The translations under genes were made by a program, and so were the position numbers. Source: CAZFNQ01 sp964652125 (GTDB lineage: Bacteria; Patescibacteriota; Saccharimonadia; Saccharimonadales; JANWIN01). Taken from it: a stretch of DNA of 52,283 nt. Below, in pieces: positions 17,745-25,764 of the stretch; position 1 is the first letter of the stretch, and each line of letters starts with the position of its first letter. The notes beneath the pieces are model-generated. The model was given only the letters and a program-made list of their open reading frames with translations, had not been told where the DNA came from and ran no database searches. Where the stretch lies: NCBI GenBank assembly GCA_964652125.1, contig CAZZAE010000002.1:1-52283 (forward strand). The letters run 5' to 3'.

Positions 17745-19004
17745 TTAGGTTCCAATACCCTTATAAACCATAGTTTTTGGTAATTTATGTTTATCAAAAG
17801 CGTTCTTACCGTCAACAAAAACTTTAAATTTTAACATGCCCAGGTCCATCTCGGTAAATTCTCGGTGATTGGTTGCCACTATAATGGCATCTTGGTGTGT
17901 GAGCGCTGATTTTAGGTCTTTTACTGTCGATTTATCGAGAAAGTAAGGATCAAAAATTACGAGTTTTGCGCCTTTAGTCTGCAATATTTTAATTACCTTG
18001 TAGGAGGGGCTTTCACGATCATCAGCCACATTGGCTTTATAGGCAAGTCCGAGTACGGCAACACGAGCTCCCTTTAAGACAAGTCCAGCCTCATTGAGTC
18101 CGTCAATCAATTGTTCAACAGTATATTCTGGCATATGGTTATTGATGGAGCGGGCAAGTGATAAAAACTCATGTTCAAATCCATAACCCCGTGCGTATTC
18201 AATAAGATAATATGGGTCTACAGGAATACAATGGCCACCAACACCTATGCTTGGATAATGAGGCATAAATGAGAATGGTTTAGTGGCTGCTCCGTCAATT
18301 ACGTTCTTAACGTTTATACCTAGCTTTGAAAACGACATGGCTAGCTCATTTACAAACGCTATATTAACGTCACGAAAAGAGTTTTCAACAACCTTTACAG
18401 CCTCCGCTTCCTTGATTGTAGCCATGGCTTTCACTGGAGCATCAATTATTGATTCATAAAAATGCACTGTTTTATCTAGACCTTTTTGATTGCTACTTCC
18501 AGTAACACGGGGGATATTTTCAACACTCCATTTTTTATCACCAGGATTAATTCTTTCAGGACAATGAGAAACGTAAAAATCTTGATTAACTTTTAAGTTC
18601 GATTTGCTCTCAATTAGTGGTATGACTATCTCGTCACACACGCCCGGGTTAATTGTTGACTCAATAATGACCAGTGTATCTTTACTTATTTTTTTTGCTA
18701 CTGAGCTAACGGCACTTTTAAGTGGCTCTAAATCTGGCAGGTAATCATTTTTTACTGGAGTAGGTACACAAATTACAATAATCTTGCCCTCAGCAACGGA
18801 ACTAAAGTCCGAACTTACTTGAAGTTTAGAATTTGGCAAATGATGCGCGACATAGTCGTCATTAATAGGGTCTTTACCATTTTTAATTTTTTCAATCTTA
18901 TCTTGGCTTAAATCCACCCCTACAACGCTATACCCTTTTTTTGAAGCCAATAAAGCCAAAGGTAAACCCACGTACCCAAGTCCAATTACAACTATTTTTT
19001 GCAT
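17745..19004 (-). CDS. wecC: UDP-N-acetyl-D-mannosamine dehydrogenase, WecC-like
   Basis: Oxidises UDP-ManNAc to UDP-ManNAcA with NAD+. The 419-residue form starts at MQKIVVIGLGYVGLPLA, which puts the Rossmann GxGxxG at the very N-terminus as in the family; an upstream ATG at 19025 would add seven residues. Other marks are CVPTPVKNDYLPDL, CPERINPGDKKW (typical of the WecC branch) and the catalytic Cys in GVGGHCIPVDPYYL. With the WecB-like epimerase it forms a two-step route from UDP-GlcNAc. A dehydrogenase for another UDP-HexNAc is the main alternative. Confidence 0.85.
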   Translation of the reverse strand: MQKIVVIGLGYVGLPLALLASKKGYSVVGVDLSQDKIEKIKNGKDPINDDYVAHHLPNSKLQVSSDFSSVAEGKIIVICVPTPVKNDYLPDLEPLKSAVSSVAKKISKDTLVIIESTINPGVCDEIVIPLIESKSNLKVNQDFYVSHCPERINPGDKKWSVENIPRVTGSSNQKGLDKTVHFYESIIDAPVKAMATIKEAEAVKVVENSFRDVNIAFVNELAMSFSKLGINVKNVIDGAATKPFSFMPHYPSIGVGGHCIPVDPYYLIEYARGYGFEHEFLSLARSINNHMPEYTVEQLIDGLNEAGLVLKGARVAVLGLAYKANVADDRESPSYKVIKILQTKGAKLVIFDPYFLDKSTVKDLKSALTHQDAIIVATNHREFTEMDLGMLKFKVFVDGKNAFDKHKLPKTMVYKGIGT

Positions 19005-19036
19005 ACAACACTCATATATTCTCAAATAATAATAGC

Positions 19037-19054
19037 AGATATGTGGTCATATCT
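19037..19054. promoter_or_regulatory. Perfect 7-bp inverted repeat upstream of wecC
   Basis: AGATATG and CATATCT face each other around a 4-nt loop. It lies between the end of rmlA and the start of wecC, both on the minus strand, 33 nt before the wecC ATG. No U-tract follows it on the minus strand, so an operator or mRNA-processing hairpin is more likely than a terminator. Confidence 0.35.
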
Positions 19055-19097
19055 TTCAGATAAGTTCTAGTTTTATACCTGCGAACTTGGATATTCA

Positions 19098-19961
19098 CTA
19101 ACTATTGATCAAAGATAGTAGATACTGGCCGTAGCCACTTTTTTTCAGAGGCTCGGCAAGTCTTTCAATTTGATTGGCATCGATAAACCCTTTTTGGTAA
19201 GCTATCTCCTCAATACATCCTATTTTCAATCCCTGGCGCTCTTCAATCACCTGTACAAATTGGGCAGCCTGAGTCATCGAATCAAAGGTACCAGTATCAA
19301 GCCAAGCAGATCCACGATCGAGCAAACAGACTTTTAGCTTACCTTGCTTTAAATAAGCATCCAAAACTGACGTTATTTCCAATTCGCCCCTGTCACTTGG
19401 AATTACAGATTTGGCTATCTGAATAACTGAATTGTCAAAAAAGTACAAACCAGCATTGGCATAATTAGATTTTGGTTGATCGGGTTTTTCCTCAATCGAT
19501 AAAGCGTTCATATCTTTGTCAAATTCATAAACGCCATAACGTTTGGGATTGGCAACTTGAGCAGCAAAGCCAACAGCACCATCCACATTAGTATATTGTT
19601 TGAGTTGTTGATCTATTTGCGTTCCGTAAAAAATATTATCACCTAAAATCATTGCCACTTTATCTTCTGCAATGAAATCCACGCCAATAATAAAAGCATC
19701 AGCTAGGCCTTTGGGTTGTTCCTGGGCTTTATAACTGAAACTACAACCAATTTGGTGGCCATCACCAAGCAGTTGTTCAAATCGAGGCAAATCGTGGGGT
19801 GTAGAGATTATTAATATGTCTCGGATGCCAGCACTCATGAGTGTACTTAACGGATAGTAAATCATAGGTTTATCGTAGATTGGCATTAATTGTTTGCTAA
19901 CTGCTAATGTCAGTGGATACAGACGTGTTCCCGATCCCCCCGCTAAAATAATTCCCTTCAT
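19098..19961 (-). CDS. rmlA: Glucose-1-phosphate thymidylyltransferase
   Basis: First enzyme of dTDP-L-rhamnose synthesis: glucose-1-phosphate plus dTTP gives dTDP-glucose. Motifs are GGSGTRLYPLT, SKQLMPIYDKPMIYYPLS, LGDNIFYG (metal-binding Asp), EEKPDQPKSNYANAGLYFFD and WLDTGTFDSM. The start at 19961 gives 287 residues, the family length, and places the GGAG site 8 nt away. The upstream ATG at 19967 would leave only 2 nt. It is the last gene of an rmlB-rmlC-rmlD-rmlA operon and begins 2 bp after the rmlD stop. Confidence 0.95.
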   Translation of the reverse strand: MKGIILAGGSGTRLYPLTLAVSKQLMPIYDKPMIYYPLSTLMSAGIRDILIISTPHDLPRFEQLLGDGHQIGCSFSYKAQEQPKGLADAFIIGVDFIAEDKVAMILGDNIFYGTQIDQQLKQYTNVDGAVGFAAQVANPKRYGVYEFDKDMNALSIEEKPDQPKSNYANAGLYFFDNSVIQIAKSVIPSDRGELEITSVLDAYLKQGKLKVCLLDRGSAWLDTGTFDSMTQAAQFVQVIEERQGLKIGCIEEIAYQKGFIDANQIERLAEPLKKSGYGQYLLSLINS

Positions 19962-19963
19962 TA

Positions 19964-20812
19964 TCATGACTCCTTTTCTATATAATCTGCCAAATCTTGA
20001 TGCCAATCGTTACTTACAAAACCGAGTGAGTGAATTTTAGTTAGATCTAGGGTACTTTGTAATGGACGAGTAGCAACATCTGACTTACCCCGATAATACT
20101 CTTCTGTGGTTGCTTCTGTAATAGTGATATTTAGTTCAGCCTGTCGAAAAATCTCCCGTGTAATATCTGCCCAACTGGTTGGTTCACCATCATTTGAAAT
20201 ATTGTAGGTACCAAATTTTGCTTGGTTTTTAAGTAGATGGTCTATAGCCCGAACAAGCTCGCTAGTAAATGTTAGTCTTCCGATTTGGTCATTTACAACT
20301 TTAGGATTAATTCCTTTTTGGCCAAGCTCTAACATGGTACGGACAAAGTTTTTACCTTCGCCAATCAACCAGGATGTTCTCAGAATATAGTGTTTGGGTG
20401 CTAGGCCAACCACAATATCTCCAGCCGCTTTACTAGCTCCATATACGCTTAACGGGCTGAATTGCTCATCTTCAGTATGTGGGTTTTGATGACCATCAAA
20501 AACATAGTCAGAAGAAATATGGACAAGTGTTATATCGTGCTTGGCTGCAACTTGTTGTAAATGCCCTACAGCTGTAGCATTAACTTTCCAGGCGTTAGCG
20601 CGGCCTTCAATTGTCTCAGCTCCATCAACGTTAGTATAGGCTGCTGCATTTAGGATTATTTTGGTACTTGTCCAATCAAAAGTATCCACAGACTTTTTGG
20701 CAGTTATATCAAGCTCATCAATATCAGCACTCTTGGCACCAGGATATTGTTGGTGTAGGGCAGTTCCCAATTGTCCGTTGGCGCCAATTATAAAAATACT
20801 GTTTTCATCCAT
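19964..20812 (-). CDS. rmlD: dTDP-4-dehydrorhamnose reductase
   Basis: Reduces dTDP-4-dehydro-L-rhamnose with NAD(P)H to give dTDP-L-rhamnose. It is a 282-residue SDR-fold protein. The N-terminal GANGQLGTAL is the dinucleotide motif, followed by AAYTNVDGAE, SSDYVFDG and the catalytic YGASKAAGD (Tyr-x3-Lys). Its start overlaps the end of rmlC by 8 bp, consistent with translational coupling. Confidence 0.95.
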   Translation of the reverse strand: MDENSIFIIGANGQLGTALHQQYPGAKSADIDELDITAKKSVDTFDWTSTKIILNAAAYTNVDGAETIEGRANAWKVNATAVGHLQQVAAKHDITLVHISSDYVFDGHQNPHTEDEQFSPLSVYGASKAAGDIVVGLAPKHYILRTSWLIGEGKNFVRTMLELGQKGINPKVVNDQIGRLTFTSELVRAIDHLLKNQAKFGTYNISNDGEPTSWADITREIFRQAELNITITEATTEEYYRGKSDVATRPLQSTLDLTKIHSLGFVSNDWHQDLADYIEKES

Positions 20813-21362
20813 GACTAAGCACCTCTTTAAGCGATGGATTACTGCGGTCTTTATCGGAAATAATCATACCGTGACCTTCTGCTATTGGCCAGCTAATATT
20901 GAGATCTGGGTCAAGTGGATTACATGCTGATCCAGGCATATTGGGTTGCCATTCTTTTTCAAAATAATATAGATATACTGATGGTTCATTGCTGATAGAC
21001 TGAAATGAATTTCCAAGGCCCTTTGAAATAAACAAACCCTGGCCACGTTCCAACTGGAAGCCTTGCCATTGACCGGAAGTGTCAGAAGTCTTTCTCAAGT
21101 CAACGATTGCAGCATATATTTTTCCACTAGCCACAGAAACTAATTTATGAGCATCTTCAGCATGAATGCCACGCACGGCACCTTTAACTGACAGTGGTGC
21201 GTTAACTTGAGGTCGTTCATCGAGACTGGGTAATCCAAGGCTAGCAAAATCTGATTGCCGGTAGAACTCCATTACTGATCCACGATCATCTTCAATGACT
21301 TTAAATTGGACTATCCATAAACCCTCTAAATTTGTTTTACTTGCTTGCATTGGTTGAATCAT
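20805..21362 (-). CDS. rmlC: dTDP-4-dehydrorhamnose 3,5-epimerase, divergent
   Basis: Cupin epimerase acting between RmlB and RmlD. The 185-residue length and operon position fit RmlC. RGIHAEDAHKLVSVASGKIYA keeps the catalytic-region His of RGLH, and AIVDLRKTSDTSGQW is a good family match. The usual GFAHGF segment reads GLGNSF, losing a conserved substrate-binding His, and the motif following RGIH is atypical. It may be a divergent but working RmlC or a related epimerase with altered specificity. It overlaps rmlB by 4 bp and rmlD by 8 bp. Confidence 0.85.
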   Translation of the reverse strand: MIQPMQASKTNLEGLWIVQFKVIEDDRGSVMEFYRQSDFASLGLPSLDERPQVNAPLSVKGAVRGIHAEDAHKLVSVASGKIYAAIVDLRKTSDTSGQWQGFQLERGQGLFISKGLGNSFQSISNEPSVYLYYFEKEWQPNMPGSACNPLDPDLNISWPIAEGHGMIISDKDRSNPSLKEVLSHG

Positions 21363-22387
21363 CCCTCAATCCTTTGGCTTTGAGCTTTCGTATCGTAAAT
21401 TCCACTTGTGCGCATTAAGTCGAGACGTTGCTTATATGGGAGCCACCAGGCTTCATGAGCTTTGTACCATTCAATTGTTAAAGCAATGCCTTCTTCAAAT
21501 GAGACACTCTGCTTCCAGCCTAGAGTTTTTTCAATGTAGGCTGGATCAATATCATAACGCATGTCATGACCAGGTCGATCAGTGACGAATTCTATTAAAT
21601 CATTGGGCTTGCCAAGGGTTTTTAATATAACTTCGGCCACCTGTACACTGTTACGTTGTGCAGCTCCGCCGACACAATAAGTTTCACCGATTTTACCTTC
21701 GTGCAGCGTTAAATCAATAGCTGTGCAATGATCAGTCACGAATAAGTAATCACGTACTGCTTTACCATCACCATAAATTGGCAGCGGTTTGTTTTGCAGG
21801 GCGTTAGTTATAAAGACCGGGATTATCCGTCCAGGTGAATCGTAAGGGCCGTAATTATTTGAACAGTTAGTGATAGTAAAAGGCAGGCCATAGGTTTCGC
21901 CGTAAGCCCGTACTATATGATCACTGGAGGCTTTTGAAGCAGAGTAAGGGCTGCGAGGATCATAGGGAGTATTTTCATTGAAACGCTTGGAACTGCCTAG
22001 TTCTAATGAGCCAAAAACTTCATCTGTGGATATGTGATGGAACCGTTTAACTTTATGTTTTATGGCGGCTCGGGCTAGAGTCTCGGTGCCTAAGATATTT
22101 GTTTTTAAAAAGGGACCTGGATCGGCAATTGATCTATCAACGTGGCTCTCGGCAGCAAAATGTATTACCCAATCTTGACCTTTTACTACTTCGTCCATAG
22201 CTTTTGAGTCAGTAATATCAGCCTCTATAAATTTAATCTTAGAATCTATATCAGCTAGACGGCCACGATCGCCAGCATAAGTTAGGGCATCAACAATGGT
22301 AATTTGATAATCCGGTGATTTATTTATAAGGTAGCGTACAAAATTGCTGCCAATGAAACCGGCACCGCCAGTTACAAGTATTTTCAT
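21359..22387 (-). CDS. rmlB: dTDP-glucose 4,6-dehydratase
   Basis: NAD+-dependent SDR enzyme turning dTDP-glucose into dTDP-4-keto-6-deoxyglucose. Motifs are GGAGFIGSNFVRY at the N-terminus, HFAAESHVDRSI, STDEVFG, the catalytic YSASKASSDH, and the C-terminal RPGHDMRYDIDP. The 342-residue length is normal. It heads the rmlBCDA operon. A TGn-extended -10 (TATACT) ends 6 nt before the ATG, with GGAGA overlapping that interval, so transcription probably starts at or next to the start codon. Confidence 0.95.
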   Translation of the reverse strand: MKILVTGGAGFIGSNFVRYLINKSPDYQITIVDALTYAGDRGRLADIDSKIKFIEADITDSKAMDEVVKGQDWVIHFAAESHVDRSIADPGPFLKTNILGTETLARAAIKHKVKRFHHISTDEVFGSLELGSSKRFNENTPYDPRSPYSASKASSDHIVRAYGETYGLPFTITNCSNNYGPYDSPGRIIPVFITNALQNKPLPIYGDGKAVRDYLFVTDHCTAIDLTLHEGKIGETYCVGGAAQRNSVQVAEVILKTLGKPNDLIEFVTDRPGHDMRYDIDPAYIEKTLGWKQSVSFEEGIALTIEWYKAHEAWWLPYKQRLDLMRTSGIYDTKAQSQRIEG

Positions 22388-22393
22388 TTCTCC

Positions 22394-22439
22394 AGTATAA
22401 CAATATTTCCTCTGTAATTAGATAGCGCTCTGATATTAT
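22394..22439. promoter_or_regulatory. Divergent extended -10 promoters for rmlB and the PMM-like gene
   Basis: Minus strand: TGT followed by TATACT (22402-22394), 6 nt before the rmlB ATG. Plus strand: TGA followed by TATTAT (22431-22439), 10 nt before the ATG at 22450. Both follow the TGn-extended form and both predict very short or absent 5' leaders. Confidence 0.55.
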
Positions 22440-22449
22440 TACATTGCAT

Positions 22450-23202
22450 ATGAAAAAAGTTATTGCATTCGATTTGGATGAAACGCTCACAGAAACTCGT
22501 TCACCTATAACTACTGAAATGGCATCCTTGCTAAATCAATTATTAAATAAATATCAGATTTGCGTAATTTCGGGTGGTAATTTTGAACAATTCCAAAAGC
22601 AATTACTAAATCACTTTGATATTGAAACTAAATTGTTGACTTCTCTTCACATAATGCCAACATGCGGCACTCGTTATTACAGATATAACCCGCAAAAAAA
22701 TATCTGGGCAGAAATTTATTCTGAAAATCTAAGCGACCACCAAAGGACAACAATAAAAAATGCTATGAAAGAAATTACTAAAGAACTGGGCTATCCTCTA
22801 AAAGAAGCAAAGGGTAAATTGATTGATGATCGAGGTAGCCAAATTACTTATCAAGCTCTTGGGCTGGATGCAAAAGTAAAAGTAAAGAAAGCTTGGGATC
22901 CTAGTGGGGAAAAGAAACGTAAAATCCGTGATATGTTGGCGCCAAAATTACCAGATTTTGAGGTTCGTACTGGCGGGACAACATCAATAGACGTTACAAC
23001 CAAAGGAATGGACAAAGCTTATGGAATGAAAAAGTTAATGGAACAATTGAATATCAAAAAAGAAGATATATTGTTTATAGGCGATCGTGTATGGGAAGGT
23101 GGCAATGACTACCCGGTCAAGCTTTTGGGGATAGATACCATATCAGTCCGCGGCTTTGAACACACTCCTGAAGTAGTACGCAAAATACTAGATGAAACTT
23201 AA
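22450..23202 (+). CDS. Phosphomannomutase-like HAD enzyme (eukaryotic PMM type)
   Basis: A 250-residue HAD-superfamily protein resembling the eukaryotic PMM1/PMM2 fold rather than bacterial ManB/AlgC. The nucleophile motif FDLDETLTETR carries Asp at residues 8 and 10. CVISGGNFEQF, IDDRGSQITYQALG and the C-terminal FIGDRVWEGGNDYPV correspond to PMM cap and metal-binding motifs. It may interconvert mannose-6-phosphate and mannose-1-phosphate for GDP-mannose supply; phosphatase activity is the alternative. A TTG 6 bp upstream could also start translation. No Shine-Dalgarno site is seen. It lies between rmlB and a GT4 gene. Confidence 0.8.
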   Translation: MKKVIAFDLDETLTETRSPITTEMASLLNQLLNKYQICVISGGNFEQFQKQLLNHFDIETKLLTSLHIMPTCGTRYYRYNPQKNIWAEIYSENLSDHQRTTIKNAMKEITKELGYPLKEAKGKLIDDRGSQITYQALGLDAKVKVKKAWDPSGEKKRKIRDMLAPKLPDFEVRTGGTTSIDVTTKGMDKAYGMKKLMEQLNIKKEDILFIGDRVWEGGNDYPVKLLGIDTISVRGFEHTPEVVRKILDET

Positions 23203-23212
23203 CTCTCGATTA

Positions 23213-24313
23213 TTACTTCGTTATCAAATCAGTGATTTTATTCTTAAAGTTTTCCAGGCTAAATTGTTTGGCATGATCTACAATTGTCTGATTATTATAT
23301 TTGCTAGTTTTTTTTGCAGAAATAATAGCAGTTAATGATTCTGCAGATTGCTCATCAAAAAATTCTCCAGTCTGCCCCGGAATTACATAATCCAAAGCTC
23401 CTCCTGCACGAAAAGCTATTACTGGTGTGCCAGCGGCCATAGCCTCAACCGCTACAATTCCAAAATCCTCTTTACCTGGAAGAATAAAAGCTTCGGCAGT
23501 TTGAAAATGTTGTGGCATTTCTTCATCGGTTACATCTGTCAAAAAGGTTATTGTTGATCCGGCATTTTTAGTTAGTTTTATATGCTCTGGTCCTTGGCCA
23601 ATAACTTTGAGCTCTAGCCCAAGCTTAGTGCAGGCGGCTATGGCCACGTCTTTTCGCATATAGGGTGTTTGACGACCAGCGGTAATGTAACCTTTGCGTG
23701 GTTGGTTATTAATTGGTCTGAATCTGTCTATATCAACTGGTGGGTGAATGATTAAAGATTCACGACCATAGTATTCTTTAATGTTGGACTGAGTAAACGT
23801 CGAGTTAGCAATAAATGTTGTTGGTCTTTGAGCAGCTTTATAGTCCCATCGCCTCATTGGTCCGACCAAAAGTTTTAGTCCTAACTTAGCTAGCGGATCC
23901 AGTGCTCCAAACCCTGGATTTTTCATGTATTCATCGTAACGAATCCAATAGTAATGGGTTGGTGAGTGGCAATAACAGATATGTTTGGCACTTGGTTTTA
24001 GTTGCTTAATAAATTTAGCTTCAGCTCCACTGGAAGAAATTACTAAATCATATTCTTTTAAGTCCAATTTACTAAAGCTCCAAGCTCTCAGTACTGGCAA
24101 GAATTTCCTTAAAGTTTTTGGAAGTTTTTGAAGCCATGAGGTCCGAACATCTGCATCTTTGAACCAATCAACAGCATCAGGATCATATTGAGAAGTATAA
24201 ATTGGTGCCTTTGGAAACATTTTGTGGAGCTCCAGGACTACTCGTTCGGCTCCGCCGTAGCCAACCAACCAATCACAAACAATTGCCACTTTGAGCTCGG
24301 TTAAGTTATTCAT
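23213..24313 (-). CDS. GT4 glycosyltransferase (WbaZ/mannosyltransferase-like)
   Basis: A 366-residue GT-B enzyme. The N-terminal VAIVCDWLVGYGGAERVV is the glycine-rich acceptor-side motif of GT4 mannosyl- and related transferases, and ICYCHSPTHYYW is typical of WbaZ-like enzymes. The donor domain has EDFGIVAVEAMAAG (E-x7-E) near 283-291 and GTPVIAFRAGG. It probably adds one of the first sugars after the initiating transferase, because its start overlaps the stop of that gene by one base (TAATG). Mannose is a reasonable donor given the PMM-like neighbour, but this is inferred. Confidence 0.85.
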   Translation of the reverse strand: MNNLTELKVAIVCDWLVGYGGAERVVLELHKMFPKAPIYTSQYDPDAVDWFKDADVRTSWLQKLPKTLRKFLPVLRAWSFSKLDLKEYDLVISSSGAEAKFIKQLKPSAKHICYCHSPTHYYWIRYDEYMKNPGFGALDPLAKLGLKLLVGPMRRWDYKAAQRPTTFIANSTFTQSNIKEYYGRESLIIHPPVDIDRFRPINNQPRKGYITAGRQTPYMRKDVAIAACTKLGLELKVIGQGPEHIKLTKNAGSTITFLTDVTDEEMPQHFQTAEAFILPGKEDFGIVAVEAMAAGTPVIAFRAGGALDYVIPGQTGEFFDEQSAESLTAIISAKKTSKYNNQTIVDHAKQFSLENFKNKITDLITK

Positions 24314-25743
24314 TAACTGCCTTGCAGGACCACTCGAATTGTCTTAACCAAAATAATTAAATCTACCCAAAAGCTCCAGTTCTGAACGTAGTACATATCA
24401 AGTTGTCGGCGCTCATCAAAAGTTATATTCTTGCGCCCAGAAACTTGTGCTAAACCGGTTAAACCGGATTTGACACTTAAAATAGCATGTCTTTTATCAT
24501 GATTATCTAGCTCTTCAGGCACTAGGGCACGAGGTCCGACTAAACTAATATCGCCATTAATGACATTAAAAAGTTGAGGCAATTCATCCAGACTGGTTTT
24601 ACGTAAAAACCGACCCATGGCGCTCAGCCGAGGGTCTTTATAAAGAAAATCTCCATTCTCACGATATTGCTTTGCCAATTCTGGTTGGCCCATTTTACTA
24701 AAGCCTTCTTCAGGAGTTAGACCACTATACTGTTTTTTCATTGTCCGAAACTTAAAAACTCGAAACTTATGGTTAAAACGAGTTAAGCGGGTTTGACGGA
24801 AAAATACTGAGCCCCCGCCAAATATTTTTAAAGATAAGGCGATTATTAACAAAAATGGTGAGACAAGAATCAATATAATTGTTCCAAGAACCAGATCAAA
24901 CAGGCGTTTTATTATTCTACCCCAACCCAGCAGTGCTGTTTGGTGGACTGCTATCACTGGAATCGAAGATCTAAACAGCTCCACGGCAATATTGCCAACA
25001 AATAGTTCCATGTTTCCAGGTATGAACCGATAAGCTATATGGTTGGCTTGAGCAAAGCTTAGTATTTCATCATTTTTGCCAGTATTTGAATAAAGTTCTG
25101 TTTGAACAATACTATGTATATTATCTAGACCAATACTCTCACAGGCGTCTTGAAAAGTAGTATAAACTTTGATATTTTTAGCACCTTCAATTCTATGCTT
25201 GCTGCCAACTACACCAACTATACAGTATCCTGATATTTTATAATCGCGCAGTGAATCAATCAGCTTTTCAGCAATTTTGGTATCGCCAACAATTAAAATA
25301 TTGGTGATACCGACACCGTAATTAAATAGTAGTGTACGAATAAAACGTGCTACGTTTCGAAAGATAACTAAAAATATAAAAGCAAGTACGAAACCGTAAA
25401 TTGGGACTAGGCGGGCCGGAAGTATTGGTTTTGCTGCCAAAAAGTTCCAAAAGACAACAAATAACATACCAACAAAGGAGCCTATGAATAATCTCCCGAG
25501 TTCACTGAACCGTTTTTCATGAATTGACGAACTATAAAGTCCAAGCAAACCAAAAATTAGTATCCAAAAAGGTAGTAGAACTAAGAAAACACTTAGATAG
25601 GTGTGAGCGTGTACGGGTGTCTCCAGGGCACGATGGCTAAGAGTAACTCTTAATATATATGCACCTACGAAGGCAGCCACGAGCGCCAAGGAATCACCAA
25701 TTACTAAAAATAAGCTATAAATCAATGAAGCGTTATTTTTCAT
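24313..25743 (-). CDS. Polyprenyl glycosylphosphotransferase (WcaJ/WbaP type)
   Basis: Initiates glycan assembly by moving a sugar-1-phosphate from a nucleotide sugar to undecaprenyl phosphate. The 476-residue protein has four or five N-terminal membrane segments, a Rossmann-like middle domain (ILIVGDTKIAEKLI), a reentrant hydrophobic segment at about 275-300 and the Bac_transf catalytic domain. That domain shows FRQTRLTR, FRVFKFRTM, the catalytic Asp-Glu pair in KTSLDELPQLFNV, and SLVGPRALVPEEL. The sugar could be a hexose or HexNAc. It is transcribed divergently from the O-antigen ligase gene across only 21 bp. Confidence 0.9.
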   Translation of the reverse strand: MKNNASLIYSLFLVIGDSLALVAAFVGAYILRVTLSHRALETPVHAHTYLSVFLVLLPFWILIFGLLGLYSSSIHEKRFSELGRLFIGSFVGMLFVVFWNFLAAKPILPARLVPIYGFVLAFIFLVIFRNVARFIRTLLFNYGVGITNILIVGDTKIAEKLIDSLRDYKISGYCIVGVVGSKHRIEGAKNIKVYTTFQDACESIGLDNIHSIVQTELYSNTGKNDEILSFAQANHIAYRFIPGNMELFVGNIAVELFRSSIPVIAVHQTALLGWGRIIKRLFDLVLGTIILILVSPFLLIIALSLKIFGGGSVFFRQTRLTRFNHKFRVFKFRTMKKQYSGLTPEEGFSKMGQPELAKQYRENGDFLYKDPRLSAMGRFLRKTSLDELPQLFNVINGDISLVGPRALVPEELDNHDKRHAILSVKSGLTGLAQVSGRKNITFDERRQLDMYYVQNWSFWVDLIILVKTIRVVLQGS

Positions 25744-25744
25744 C

Positions 25745-25758
25745 TATACTAGATTGTA
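25745..25758. promoter_or_regulatory. Interleaved divergent -10 boxes in a 21-bp intergenic gap
   Basis: Plus strand TATACT at 25745-25750 is 14 nt before the ATG at 25765. Minus strand TACAAT (25758-25753), extended by TGC, is 9 nt before the ATG at 25743. Each -35 region lies inside the opposite gene. RNA polymerase could hardly occupy both at once, so expression of the two genes may be mutually exclusive at any instant. Confidence 0.5.
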
Positions 25759-25764
25759 GCACTC

